From the NCBI RefSeq assembly GCF_000287055.2, contig NZ_AJYQ02000018.1, forward strand, positions 1 through 64,000: DNA of 64,000 nucleotides. Direction: 5' to 3'. This document shows positions 46,226 to 55,310 of this stretch, in pieces. Every line of letters starts with the position of its first letter. Position 1 is the stretch's first letter. This DNA is from Vibrio genomosp. F10 str. ZF-129. Its GTDB lineage: Bacteria; Pseudomonadota; Gammaproteobacteria; Enterobacterales; Vibrionaceae. The position numbers and the translations under genes are program-made. Below the pieces are notes generated by a model. It was given only the letters and a program-made list of their open reading frames with translations. It ran no database searches and was not told the origin of the DNA.

Positions 46226-46687
46226 ATGCCAAAGCGTAGCAAAGAAGATACTGAAATTACCATCCAAAAAATTATGGATGCAGTTGTCGACCAGTTATTA
46301 ACACTCGGTTATGACAATATGTCGTACACCACGTTAAGCCAGCAAACTGGAGTATCTCGCACAGGTATTAGCCACCATTTCCCTAAAAAAACCGACTTTA
46401 CCGCCGCACTCGATGGTCGAATCTTTAAAATTTTTGTCGAGCACCTTGATTTCACAGGCGACCTATCTCTGTTTTCAGAGAGCTGGATTTCGGCTTTAAA
46501 TAACAAAGAGTTTCTTGCCATTTTAAGACTGCTTTTCCATCATATAGTGACCGTTGAGCGTGCTCACGAATTTGCTGATTATGGCATAACTCGTTTGTAT
46601 AAAGTAACAGAAGAGCATTTTGGTGAAGCAAGCGGTCGAGAAATCGAATGGCTTGTCGGAAAGTCCTTGATTAGAATGGCTCGATAA
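46226..46687 (+). CDS. luxT: TetR-family quorum-sensing regulator LuxT
   Basis: 153-residue TetR-family repressor. It reads like the V. harveyi LuxT from the first residues (MPKRSKEDTEITIQKIMDAV) and has the helix-turn-helix YTTLSQQTGVSRTGISHHFPKKTDF near residues 33-57. LuxT is known in vibrios as a regulator linked to luxO/qrr1 quorum control, siderophore and swarming genes. Start ATG 46226. Own terminator follows. It is followed after 230 bp by a two-gene signalling unit in the same direction. Confidence 0.85.
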   Translation: MPKRSKEDTEITIQKIMDAVVDQLLTLGYDNMSYTTLSQQTGVSRTGISHHFPKKTDFTAALDGRIFKIFVEHLDFTGDLSLFSESWISALNNKEFLAILRLLFHHIVTVERAHEFADYGITRLYKVTEEHFGEASGREIEWLVGKSLIRMAR

Positions 46688-46715
46688 CGCCCCCCTAAAC
46701 CCTTCTATTATTCAG

Positions 46716-46745
46716 AAAAGCATCCTCAGTGTAGGATGCTTTTTT
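46716..46745 (+). terminator. Rho-independent terminator of luxT
   Basis: AAAAGCATCCT (46716-46726) / AGGATGCTTTT (46733-46743), 6-nt loop, T tail. Confidence 0.95.
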
Positions 46746-46916
46746 ATAGCGTCTATTTTAACATCTTGATTGAATACACCGGTTTTAGTGAGTATTTTTT
46801 GTACCAAGTTGATAGTTTAATCAACGAAAAGAACGAAATATGGCTATTCGGGCCGCAATGCGGTAACTATCTGTTACACTCTAATTAAATGATGGTTATA
46901 ACTAGTAGGTGAACGC

Positions 46917-47921
46917 ATGTCTTACCCCGTTCTCATCTGTGATGATTCTGCTTTGGCTCGAAAACAGATGGCTCGTTCTCTCCCTGCATCACTTAATGCT
47001 GATATTACTTTTGCCGTTCATGGGCTGGATGCTCTAGAAAAGCTTGAGCAGAATGAATATAAGCTGATGTTTCTCGATCTCACCATGCCTGAGTTAGATG
47101 GCTTCGGTACATTAGAAGAAATACAAAAGCGCGGTTACGACATTCCAGTTGTCGTTGTTTCGGGTGATATTCAGCCCAAAGCCAAAGAGCGAGTGATGGC
47201 TTTTGGTGCGAAAGACTTCATTCAAAAACCGATCGATAAAAAGCTGCTTAATGACACGTTAAAAACACTGGTCGCCCCTCGTGTCCAGCCTCAAATTATA
47301 ACGCCAGTTTCTCTTGAACTGCCGATTTTACGTCGCCGAGACATCTACATGGAAGTGGCTAACGTCTCTATTGGCCGAGCGGCTGATGCGTTGGCGCGAC
47401 ATTTCGATGTGTTTGTCCACTTACCACTCCCTAATGTCAATATACTTGAGCTGAGTGAGCTTCATATGGCACTTCGCGATCTCGCTGACAATGATCAAGT
47501 GTCTGGTGTGTGCCAGGGGTTTAGTGGTGAAGGTATTGCAGGTGAAGCCTTGGTTTTGCTCAGTGACTCCAGCGTTGAAGACCTGAAAAAGCTGATGAAA
47601 GTTCCCGCCGACAGTGAAGAGCTCGAAGAGTTAGAGTTATTGATGGATGTCTCTAATATATTGGTGGGTTCATTTCTTAACGGGTTAGGTGAGCAGTCAG
47701 AAGTTCGTTTCTTTCAAAGCTCTCCGGTGTTACTTGGCCAGCATATCTCTATTGATTCGGTCATCAACTCGACCAGCGGCTCGTTTACCAAAACCATGAC
47801 CTTTGAAGTCAGTTATAGCATTGATGGCACGTCTATTCGTTGTGATCTCCTGTTTATGTTTGTGGATGAATCCTTGCCGTTACTGGACAATAAATTAGCC
47901 TACCTAATGGAGGACTTTTAA
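46917..47921 (+). CDS. Response regulator with CheC/CheX-like phosphatase output domain
   Basis: 334 residues. Receiver domain 1-120 with the phospho-acceptor in LMFLDLTMPELDG (Asp near 53), VVVVSGD and the KPI lysine near 102. The C-terminal half (about 140-334) is CheC-like: MEVANVSIGRAADAL holds an ExxN motif, and LLMDVSNILVGSFLNGL a DxxN motif, with the usual glycine-rich spacing. CheC proteins dephosphorylate CheY-P, so this is a candidate phosphatase switched by its own receiver. Its TAA overlaps the next gene's ATG (TAATG), indicating coupling with the PAS protein. Confidence 0.88.
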   Translation: MSYPVLICDDSALARKQMARSLPASLNADITFAVHGLDALEKLEQNEYKLMFLDLTMPELDGFGTLEEIQKRGYDIPVVVVSGDIQPKAKERVMAFGAKDFIQKPIDKKLLNDTLKTLVAPRVQPQIITPVSLELPILRRRDIYMEVANVSIGRAADALARHFDVFVHLPLPNVNILELSELHMALRDLADNDQVSGVCQGFSGEGIAGEALVLLSDSSVEDLKKLMKVPADSEELEELELLMDVSNILVGSFLNGLGEQSEVRFFQSSPVLLGQHISIDSVINSTSGSFTKTMTFEVSYSIDGTSIRCDLLFMFVDESLPLLDNKLAYLMEDF

Positions 47922-48370
47922 TGTTGAATCTTCCTGCAGAGTTTGAACAATTCCACTGGATGGTGGACATGGTGCAAAACGTCGATATGGGGCTCATTGT
48001 TATTGATCGCGATTATAATGTTCAAGTTTGGAACGGCTTTATGACGCATCATAGTGGTACTCAAGGTCACGATGCCATCGGAAAATCACTGTTTGAGCTG
48101 TTTCCTGAAATACCCGAAGAGTGGTTTCGTCTAAAAACCAAGCCTGTGTACGATCTTGGTTGCCGAAGCTTTATTACCTGGCAACAGCGGCCTTATCTGT
48201 TTCACTGCCGAAATGTTCGCCCTGTTACTCAGCAGTCTCCGTTTATGTACCAAAACGTCACGCTCAACCCCATGCGTTCTCCGACAGGTCAAATAAAGTC
48301 GATGTTTTTGTCTATTCAAGATGCTACGACAGAAGCCTTAGCCTCTCTGGAAGCGCGAAATGGCAAGTAA
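47921..48370 (+). CDS. PAS domain protein
   Basis: 149-residue single PAS domain with no output domain. Core motif MGLIVIDRDYNVQVWNGFMTHHSG and the closing strand NPMRSPTGQIKSMFLSIQDATTEA are typical PAS/PAC. It begins within the stop codon of the receiver-CheC gene, so the two probably work as a pair, PAS sensing something and the receiver protein acting on a phospho-relay (inference). No kinase is encoded nearby, so an orphan kinase elsewhere would be needed. Confidence 0.85.
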   Translation: MLNLPAEFEQFHWMVDMVQNVDMGLIVIDRDYNVQVWNGFMTHHSGTQGHDAIGKSLFELFPEIPEEWFRLKTKPVYDLGCRSFITWQQRPYLFHCRNVRPVTQQSPFMYQNVTLNPMRSPTGQIKSMFLSIQDATTEALASLEARNGK

Positions 48371-48971
48371 CAAGTGATGACATTAAACGACGTCGAGTAG
48401 ACGTTTTTGACTGATGGATGGCTATCGCAATATAAACCATCCGACATTGCAATACGCGCACCTAGGGGAAGATCCTAAGTGCAGATATAGAGCAAAAGGA
48501 AAATTATGCGTGTAATAACCCGCGTGATTGACTGATAGATAAACAAATTCGATGAAAAAACAGACAGGGAAAGAGTGCGTTACTTCACGGAATGAACCTG
48601 AGGAACGTATGGAATCGTTAGATGGTTGAAAAAACAGGTACAAAAAACCAACATTAGTTGGGTTGATTTTAATGTAAGTCATTGAAATTAAACAACATAA
48701 AGAAGATGGGTGAGGGGTCTGATTTGTGTGGGTGCTTTCCTACATAAGGTAACACAAAAAAAATTGATTTATCAGACTTGCAGGAAAAAAATCGCAGCCT
48801 ATAATGCTGAAAACCGGAGCGTCTGCCAACGCTCCGGTTTTTTTGTGTCCGAAGAAAGGTAAACCGTCTGCCAACGAGTTACCAACGCACTATGCTTTGT
48901 GATGACTGTACCAAGTTAAGCAAGCTAGACGCCCACTGGAACATGTATTCACAAATCAAGGAATTTACACA
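48371..48971. other. 601-bp region upstream of guaC with promoter and terminator-like hairpin
   Basis: No supported gene. TATAAT (48800-48805) with TTGCAG (48778-48783) 16 bp upstream makes a good promoter. Immediately downstream, AAAACCGGAGCGT (48810-48822) pairs with ACGCTCCGGTTTT (48829-48841) and a T run. A 12-bp direct repeat CGTCTGCCAACG occurs in the hairpin (48820-48831) and again at 48865-48876. An upstream small RNA ending at the hairpin, or a guaC leader, are both possible. Confidence 0.5.
48810..48845 (+). terminator. Strong hairpin with T run ahead of guaC
   Basis: 13-bp perfect stem, 6-nt loop and a run of seven T, ending about 127 bp before the guaC start. It has the form of an intrinsic terminator but starts about 5 nt after a TATAAT. 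Confidence 0.85.
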
Positions 48972-50015
48972 ATGCGTATCGAACAAGAACTTAAGTTAGG
49001 CTTTAAAGATGTACTGTTTCGCCCTAAGCGTTCAACACTAAAAAGTCGTTCTCAAGTAAATTTAACCCGCGAGTTTACATTCAAGCATAGCGGTCGTCAA
49101 TGGTCGGGCACTCCTGTTATTGCTGCCAATATGGATTCAGTGGGCAGTTTCGACATGGCAACCGAGCTGGCTAAGCACGGCGTAATGACGGCAATGCACA
49201 AACACTACAGCGTTGAGCAATGGGCTGAGTTTGTAAAAGGTGCTGATAAAGAAACACTAAATAAAGTGTTTGTTTCTACAGGCACCTCTGACCGTGAATT
49301 TGAAAAGACAAAAGAGATCTTAGCATTAAGCGAAGACCTAGAGTTTATTTGTATTGATATCGCAAACGGTTACTCAGAGCACTTAGTCGAGTATGTAGAG
49401 CGCGTGCGTGCTGAATTCCCAACAAAGACTATCTCTGCGGGTAACGTTGTTACGGGTGATATGTGTGAAGAGCTTATCCTAGCGGGCGCAGACATTGTTA
49501 AAGTCGGCATTGGCCCAGGCTCTGTTTGTACTACGCGTGTTAAAACTGGTGTTGGCTACCCGCAATTATCAGCCATCATCGAGTGTGCTGACGCAGCCCA
49601 CGGTTTAGGCGGTATGATCATTGGCGATGGTGGCTGTGCATGTGCTGGCGATGTGGCTAAAGCATTCGGTGGCGGCGCCGATTTCGTGATGCTTGGTGGT
49701 ATGTTAGCTGGCCACGAACAGTCTGGCGGTGAATTGATTGAAAAAGACGGTAAAACGTTCATGAAGTTCTACGGAATGTCTTCTCAGTCGGCTATGGCGA
49801 AGCACTCTGGCGGTGTTGCGAACTACCGTGCAGCTGAAGGAAAAACCGTACTGTTACCTTACCGTGGTGACGTAAACGACACTATCAATGACATCCTTGG
49901 TGGCGTACGTTCAACGTGTACATACGTAGGCGCAGCAAAGCTTAAAGAGCTAACGAAGCGTACCACGTTCATCCGTGTACAAGAGCAAGAGAACAACGTA
50001 TTCGGTAAAGAGTGA
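48972..50015 (+). CDS. guaC: GMP reductase
   Basis: 347-residue TIM-barrel GMP reductase of the IMPDH/GMPR family, converting GMP to IMP and ammonia with NADPH in purine salvage. The catalytic-cysteine loop is [20 protein letters not shown], the NADPH/purine sites include [18 protein letters not shown] sequence, and no CBS domains are present, which separates it from IMPDH. Length equals E. coli GuaC. Start ATG 48972 with AAGGAATTTACACA upstream. Monocistronic. Confidence 0.97.
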   Translation: MRIEQELKLGFKDVLFRPKRSTLKSRSQVNLTREFTFKHSGRQWSGTPVIAANMDSVGSFDMATELAKHGVMTAMHKHYSVEQWAEFVKGADKETLNKVFVSTGTSDREFEKTKEILALSEDLEFICIDIANGYSEHLVEYVERVRAEFPTKTISAGNVVTGDMCEELILAGADIVKVGIGPGSVCTTRVKTGVGYPQLSAIIECADAAHGLGGMIIGDGGCACAGDVAKAFGGGADFVMLGGMLAGHEQSGGELIEKDGKTFMKFYGMSSQSAMAKHSGGVANYRAAEGKTVLLPYRGDVNDTINDILGGVRSTCTYVGAAKLKELTKRTTFIRVQEQENNVFGKE

Positions 50016-50083
50016 GTTATGAATCGATAAGGGATTTGTAAAAACAACCATATGTTGATTTTACGAAAGCATACGTTGAAATA

Positions 50084-50157
50084 AAAACAACCATACCTTG
50101 AAGTAGCCTATAAAGTATACAATACTTAAGTAAGTTTACTACAGGTATGGTTGTTTT
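50084..50157. repeat. 15-bp inverted repeat with 44-bp centre
   Basis: AAAACAACCATACCT (50084-50098) and AGGTATGGTTGTTTT (50143-50157) are perfect complements. The centre has smaller AAGTAT/ATACTT and GTAG/CTAC pairs. A partial third copy AAAACAACCATA lies near 50040-50052. It may be the guaC terminator or a small palindromic element. Confidence 0.75.
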
Positions 50158-50369
50158 ATTATGAATAAACGAATTCTTATAAACTCGTCAATAAAAAACA
50201 TATCACGCTTTGTGAGCCTCAAAACTGACTCTTGTAGTGGTACGGTGAATTAGGTCACTTAGTTAGAGTTGATATCTGATCTTCACGCTACTGAAACCAG
50301 TGACATTATGGCATAGCGACGGATTTGTAAGAAACTAGAAAGCTATAAAGATAAATATCTAGACCGCTA

Positions 50370-50398
50370 AAAGAAAATGGCTCCCGTTTGGGGAGCCA
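50370..50398 (-). terminator. Terminator of the GH19 chitinase gene
   Basis: TGGCTCCC (50378-50385) / GGGAGCCA (50391-50398), 5-nt loop. On the minus strand it is followed by TTTTCTTTT, about 80 bp past the chitinase stop. Confidence 0.88.
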
Positions 50399-50476
50399 GT
50401 GTTTTCTGTGATTGATACGACCTATTTGTATTCGACTACTGTTTTAATAGGCGTTTCTAATATTGTGTTTCTGCAA

Positions 50477-53113
50477 TTATTGAGGGTTTAGCCCAAGGGT
50501 TTGCAATACAAGTTTAAAGTTATCTTGGCGCTCTTTAATGGCATGAACTTCACCACTGACAGGGCAGGTACTGTCGGGGCAACCGCGGTTAACAATACCT
50601 GATACCGCATCAATAAATGCGGTACCTTGTAGACCACCATCAACGTAGTTTTTAAGTTCGGTGTGGTAATTCCAGCCAGCGTAAGTGCCACCCTCGTCGT
50701 TATAAGCCTGTACCGATGTTACCCAGTAGAACAGACCTGCAATCCATTTGATTTCTCGGTTTTCTTCCGAGCTACAAATAAGCCCTGGATTAGAACAGAA
50801 ATCGAGATCGGCATAGAGTGGATTTTCTGGTGGTGCTTCTACCGTGACTCCGTTGACTGTGGTACCAATGGTTTCTGGGTCAACATGCGAACGGCCCATG
50901 AAGTGATTCAAGGTACCAAAGTTCTGGCGTCCGGTAGTCTGAATGACACCACGGCCCCACCAGCCACAACCTTCTACCGTTCCGTTAGTATCGGTCCCAT
51001 CCCAAATGAACTTCCCAGCTTTTTGGTCTTCATACACTTTACAGTCTTCACGTTCCCACACTTGTTTTGATGTGTCGATTACGGTCGGTACATCCATACA
51101 GTGCCCATCGTTAGTCCAACGACCTACGTTACCGTTAACCAATAAACCTTGCTCTTTAAGTACAGAGTCTGGCGCAGCAAAGATAGGAGCAGGGGCGCCA
51201 TACCATTTGGCGTTAGTCATAGCGCTGACTTCCATCTTAGGATCTCGAGGACAAGAATACGGATGGTCAACGCCAGTGATGGGATCCATACCATAATCGG
51301 CGTATTTTTGATCCAGTTGCCCACAACTTGCCGTCATTGGGTAGTTTACAGGCGCGCCGTATCTTACTTCCGACCAGTTATTTTCATCACAAGCGTTATA
51401 GCGAATGGTTTCTTGCATACTTTGAGACAAGAAGGCCGCAATCGCCACCTTAGCGTAAATTGCGTTGGTTGCTTCATCGGCCGCATCGTCGAGTAACCAG
51501 AAGGTATTACCAGCGACACCGACATTGTGCATTGAGTTTAAGCCTGCTAAAAAGTCGGCCCATTTATACACGGTAGAAGGAATCCACTGTGATTGTGGCG
51601 TTTCAAATAGGAAGGCTTGATTATTCATTGCTGACTCAGCACCTTCCAAATCAGCATTTAGCGAAGCAAGTCGAGTTAACGGGCCATTCGTTACGCTTTC
51701 ACCAACGTAATACAGCGGCACGGTCGCTTGTTGGTAGCGAGCAATTTTATCGGATAAATCCGCGGTTTCCGTGTCAAATAAAATAGCAAACACATTACTG
51801 CTCGCTGCTTTACGAATATGACTTTCTCCTGAGGTGTTGCCCATAAAGTAGTCAGCTGCTTGAGCTGTAGGAATAGAGGAAAGTAGAGCCGGTGCTTGTG
51901 TATAGTCGCTCACTTGTTTCACGTATTCCAATGCGTAATGCCATTGCTCATCGGTTAAAGCTGGCGATGAGCTCGATTTATGAAACGCGATAAAGTCGGC
52001 TTTGGTTGTTGATGCGGTTTTGTAAAGCTCAAAGGTCGACAATAGATCAGATGTTGAAGATGCGGCTGCATTCCAAACGGCTCGTTTGCCTGAATGCGTA
52101 TTATAAGCAAAGTCACCAATGCTTAAAGACCACCCGAACGTAGCTTGCGGGGCAAGAGTGGAAACGACAAGGTGATGAGCTTGGGCCCAACCTTGAACAT
52201 CGTCAGTCAGTGCGTTTATATCCGCAATATCAATTTGACCGCCGGTTGTATCAAGGGCGGCGTTCAATGCCATTTTTACTGCTACGGCTCCTATTGCTTG
52301 TCCTTTGTCTGCTGCAGCGGCATCAAGCACTTCTCCACTCAGTACGATAGAGGTTGTACCGGCAAGTTCTACGGTATTAATGAGCGCAATGAAGGCATTC
52401 GTTAACAGCGTGGTATCAGCAATGTCTTGGCTGCTGATAGTGTTGATCGCCAACGTTTCTGGCGCACCAAAAGTCGCAGGGCTAGCAGCAACAAAATGAT
52501 TTGGCCAGCCGTTTACTTCTAGTCTTACCGGATCCATTGGGTTAGGTAGTGACAGTAATGGCGCGCTTCCTGGAGGGGTATTGTCACAGTTTACGTGTAG
52601 CGCCCAACTGCCATCGCTACCAGGTGTCGAGGTTGTCCACCAGTTTGCTTCATAAGCAATGTTCTCATTGACCATGATATCACCGGCTGAAGCATGATCG
52701 CCTTTGGTCCAATTCGGGTACACATTAAACTCAGCACAGACACCAACCCCAGGTGTTGGGTTCGGTTCTGGGCTTGGATCGGGTGTAGGCTCAGGATCTG
52801 GTGTAGGTTCAGGCTCAGGTGTAGGATCTGGCGTTGGGTCGGGTGTTGGATCTGGGTCAGGAGTAGGGTCTGGATCCGGTGTAGGCGTAGCGCCACCAAT
52901 CTGCTTCCATGGAGAATCCCATTCATTGGCATAGTTGTCTGTTGGGCTTTGCCCTGCGTTGACCCACCATTTCGCTTCATACGTTTGTCCATCTACCGTC
53001 ACTTGTGTACCGCCAGAATATGACTTTGTGGAATCGTATGGTTCTGCTGCATACAAGTGCCCACTTAGCGCAATACACGCAAGAATAGCCGCTAGCTTGT
53101 TCATCCTAAACAT
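50477..53113 (-). CDS. GH19 chitinase with two carbohydrate-binding modules
   Basis: 878-residue secreted enzyme. Signal peptide (cleavage near residue 23), a CBM5/12-type chitin-binding module (about 25-73, YDSTKSYSGGTQVTVDGQTY then AKWW), a Pro-Asp-Thr linker of about 45 residues, a second CBM (about 125-172, AYEANWWT), a 350-residue middle region, and a GH19 domain near 545-878 with AFLSQSMQET (catalytic Glu) and GCGWWGRGVIQTTGRQNFG. It hydrolyses beta-1,4-GlcNAc chains. ATG 53113 follows AAAGGGA; the internal ATG 53104 is less well placed. The middle region is not recognised and is long for the family. Confidence 0.9.
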   Translation of the reverse strand: MFRMNKLAAILACIALSGHLYAAEPYDSTKSYSGGTQVTVDGQTYEAKWWVNAGQSPTDNYANEWDSPWKQIGGATPTPDPDPTPDPDPTPDPTPDPTPEPEPTPDPEPTPDPSPEPNPTPGVGVCAEFNVYPNWTKGDHASAGDIMVNENIAYEANWWTTSTPGSDGSWALHVNCDNTPPGSAPLLSLPNPMDPVRLEVNGWPNHFVAASPATFGAPETLAINTISSQDIADTTLLTNAFIALINTVELAGTTSIVLSGEVLDAAAADKGQAIGAVAVKMALNAALDTTGGQIDIADINALTDDVQGWAQAHHLVVSTLAPQATFGWSLSIGDFAYNTHSGKRAVWNAAASSTSDLLSTFELYKTASTTKADFIAFHKSSSSPALTDEQWHYALEYVKQVSDYTQAPALLSSIPTAQAADYFMGNTSGESHIRKAASSNVFAILFDTETADLSDKIARYQQATVPLYYVGESVTNGPLTRLASLNADLEGAESAMNNQAFLFETPQSQWIPSTVYKWADFLAGLNSMHNVGVAGNTFWLLDDAADEATNAIYAKVAIAAFLSQSMQETIRYNACDENNWSEVRYGAPVNYPMTASCGQLDQKYADYGMDPITGVDHPYSCPRDPKMEVSAMTNAKWYGAPAPIFAAPDSVLKEQGLLVNGNVGRWTNDGHCMDVPTVIDTSKQVWEREDCKVYEDQKAGKFIWDGTDTNGTVEGCGWWGRGVIQTTGRQNFGTLNHFMGRSHVDPETIGTTVNGVTVEAPPENPLYADLDFCSNPGLICSSEENREIKWIAGLFYWVTSVQAYNDEGGTYAGWNYHTELKNYVDGGLQGTAFIDAVSGIVNRGCPDSTCPVSGEVHAIKERQDNFKLVLQTLGLNPQ

Positions 53114-53241
53114 AAATGTCCCTTTATCTTTATTGTATTTGTCTGTTTTGTTACACGTTAATTACGAGCGAGGTGCTATCTAATTCGATAAATATTCACC
53201 TAAAAATAAGTTAGCAGTTAGACACGTATTGAGCGGCAAAA

Positions 53242-53258
53242 ATGACATTATCTGTCAT
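53242..53258. promoter_or_regulatory. Candidate operator upstream of chitinase
   Basis: ATGACA (53242-53247) and TGTCAT (53253-53258) with a 5-bp spacer form a perfect palindrome about 130 bp before the chitinase start. The regulator is unknown. Confidence 0.35.
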
Positions 53259-53430
53259 CGTATGCGGCAGATATCACGTAGGAACTGAAAGTATTTGTGA
53301 GGTTGGTAATTGTTGCAAAATAACTGGAATGGATGTTTTTCTTTAAAAAGAGCCGCTATTTTTAATCTAACGGGGTGGGCTTGATGTAAATAAATCGCAT
53401 GGGTATCGATATCTAGTGTTGTTACAATGA

Positions 53431-53462
53431 CCTGACCTGACCTGACCTGACCTGACCTGACC
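53431..53462. repeat. Pentanucleotide repeat (CCTGA)6
   Basis: Six exact CCTGA units and a trailing CC in the 450-bp region between the chitinase start and the acr3 stop. Exact short units of this kind can change copy number by slippage. The rest of that region has only the ATGACA palindrome. Confidence 0.9.
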
Positions 53463-53563
53463 AATGGCCATGAGCAAAGTGACTCCAATCATCATTTTAG
53501 AATATTGGATGTAACCAACATTGATGATGCAGGCGTTACCTTGGCCACGGCATAAGGTATGTT

Positions 53564-54622
53564 TTACTCGATGCTAGATTTAACGGTTTGGCCGTTGTAG
53601 TACTTGTCTTTCATCTTAAGCGCCACGTTCACGAGGTAAATCAACACAGGCACTTCAATCAGCGGACCGATAACACCCGCAAACGCTTGGTCAGAGTTGA
53701 TACCGAATACTGAGATAGCAACTGCAATGGCTAGCTCGAAGTTGTTACCTGTCGCGGTGAATGCAATGGACGCGTTCTTATCGTATTCAATCCCTATCTT
53801 CTTACCAATGAAAAAACTGATGAAGAACATCGCTGTGAAGTAAATAGTCAGTGGAACCGCAATCAACAATACGTCCATTGGCAACTCAACAATCATCTCG
53901 CCTTTTAAGCTGAACATCAGAACGATGGTGGCCAGTAGTGCCATCAGTGTGATGGGAGAGATGCGTGGAATGAACACATCGTTGTACCATTGCTCGCCTT
54001 TCATCGACACAAGGATCTTACGGCTTAAAAAACCGGCTAGGAATGGGATACCTAGGTAGATAAGTACACTGTGTGCAATGTCGATCATCGAGATATCAAC
54101 CAACATACCTTCGTAGCCAAATACTGGTGGAAGAACGCTGATGAACAACCAAGCCATAAAGCTGTAGCTCACCACTTGGAATGCACTGTTTAGAGCAACC
54201 AATGCTGCGCCGTACTCTTTGTTACCGCCACCGATATCGTTCCAAACCAGAACCATCGCCACACAGCGAGCAAGACCAATCAGAATGACACCGACCATAT
54301 AACCTGGGTGATCGCCTAAGAATGTTAGCGCCAATACAAACATCAGAATCGGGCCAACAAGCCAGTTCATGATCAGAGATAGTTTGATGGCTTTCTTATC
54401 TTTTACCACGGTGCCTAGCAGGTTGTAGTTAACCTTAGCCAAAGGTGGATACATCATTAAGATAAGGCCGATTGCTAATGGAATGTTGGTCGTGCCAACC
54501 GACATAGATTCGTTCCATTGTTCGATTTGTGGGAACAGGGTGCCAAGCAGTACACCAAGACCCATCGCGATAAAGATCCACAGCGTTAAGTAGCGATCTA
54601 GAAAACCTAATTTTGGTTTCAT
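53564..54622 (-). CDS. acr3: Arsenite efflux transporter ACR3
   Basis: 352-residue ACR3-type arsenite/antimonite exporter with ten membrane segments. The conserved cysteine is in [21 protein letters not shown], with the [11 protein letters not shown] motif near residue 290. It pumps As(III) out of the cell. Start ATG 54622. It has its own operator copy and lies after the arsR terminator, so it is probably transcribed from its own arsenite-regulated promoter. Confidence 0.93.
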   Translation of the reverse strand: MKPKLGFLDRYLTLWIFIAMGLGVLLGTLFPQIEQWNESMSVGTTNIPLAIGLILMMYPPLAKVNYNLLGTVVKDKKAIKLSLIMNWLVGPILMFVLALTFLGDHPGYMVGVILIGLARCVAMVLVWNDIGGGNKEYGAALVALNSAFQVVSYSFMAWLFISVLPPVFGYEGMLVDISMIDIAHSVLIYLGIPFLAGFLSRKILVSMKGEQWYNDVFIPRISPITLMALLATIVLMFSLKGEMIVELPMDVLLIAVPLTIYFTAMFFISFFIGKKIGIEYDKNASIAFTATGNNFELAIAVAISVFGINSDQAFAGVIGPLIEVPVLIYLVNVALKMKDKYYNGQTVKSSIE

Positions 54623-54647
54623 GATATTGTCTCTTTGGTTGATATCG

Positions 54648-54669
54648 TTAATCGTCGAAAAACGATATT
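54648..54669 (-). promoter_or_regulatory. ArsR operator at acr3
   Basis: TTAATCGT (54648-54655), 6-bp centre, ACGATATT (54662-54669). The same half-sites and spacing occur upstream of arsR, and this copy lies 26 bp before the acr3 start. Confidence 0.7.
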
Positions 54670-54676
54670 TGAAAGC

Positions 54677-54719
54677 AAAAAAATACGCTTAGTTTATTCG
54701 GTATTCGACAAACTAAGCG
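54677..54719 (-). terminator. Terminator between arsR and acr3
   Basis: CGCTTAGTTT (54686-54695) and AAACTAAGCG (54710-54719), 14-nt loop. On the minus strand it is followed by TATTTTTTT. It separates arsR from acr3. Confidence 0.85.
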
Positions 54720-54727
54720 CGATAAAT

Positions 54728-55069
54728 CTATTTTAAAATGGTGTCGATCAGCGTCTCAAATTGTTGAATATTATCTCGATTAATGCGGTAGCACATCTTC
54801 GGTGGTATCGATTCAGCGGTGATGAAGCCTGAGGTCTTCAGTATTCTTAAATGCTCTGATACGGTTGATTGAGCCAAACCCAATTCGCTAACCAAGTCAC
54901 TGTTCAAACAGCCGCCCGATTTTTCTAACGTGGAAAGGATACTCAATATACGAACTCTTGCCGGGTGAGCAAGCGCTTTAGCCAAAGCTGCCATTTGTGT
55001 TTCAGCTTCAGCATCACCATGTTCGATTGGTAGAACACAGCCACCAGTTGTGAGGCAAACTTTATTCAT
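54728..55069 (-). CDS. arsR: ArsR-family arsenite-responsive repressor
   Basis: 113-residue winged-helix repressor. The recognition helix is in LVSELGLAQSTVSEHLRIL. The classical ELCVC metal motif of E. coli ArsR is absent. Instead Cys5 and Cys11 sit in an N-terminal VCLTTGGC segment and Cys54 follows in SGGCLNSDL, an arrangement like that of Corynebacterium ArsR, which uses N-terminal cysteines plus one near residue 55. Arsenite sensing through these is inferred. Start ATG 55069. Its operator is directly upstream and its transcript ends at a terminator before acr3. Confidence 0.88.
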   Translation of the reverse strand: MNKVCLTTGGCVLPIEHGDAEAETQMAALAKALAHPARVRILSILSTLEKSGGCLNSDLVSELGLAQSTVSEHLRILKTSGFITAESIPPKMCYRINRDNIQQFETLIDTILK

Positions 55070-55084
55070 GTGGATATTTTACTG

Positions 55085-55110
55085 CATTAATCGTTAAAAG
55101 ACGATTAATG
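55085..55110 (-). promoter_or_regulatory. ArsR operator at arsR
   Basis: CATTAATCGT (55085-55094), 6-bp centre, ACGATTAATG (55101-55110), a perfect 10-bp inverted repeat ending 16 bp upstream of the arsR start. Core ATCGT-N6-ACGAT is shared with the acr3 copy. Confidence 0.8.
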
Positions 55111-55310
55111 GTAAGTCTATTGTGTAAAAAGATCAACGTAAGCGTTTAAGTTGAGCACTAGAATCCATAAATTGAAATAAGGATGACGTAAATGGGTTGT
55201 CAACACACGAGATCCCATATGCGGGTAAGCGAAGATTTTCCGATGTCGTTCTGCTACGAGTGATTATGGAGTGACGCTAACCAAGTACTATAGATTTTAA
55301 ATGAGAATAA

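Noticed and set aside
48371..48971. Purine riboswitch ahead of guaC
   Set aside because: The conserved purine-aptamer junction sequences were not found; only a terminator-like hairpin is present.
52704..52934. Gly-Ser-Val repeat frame on the plus strand
   Set aside because: Mirror image of the chitinase Pro-Asp-Thr linker codons.
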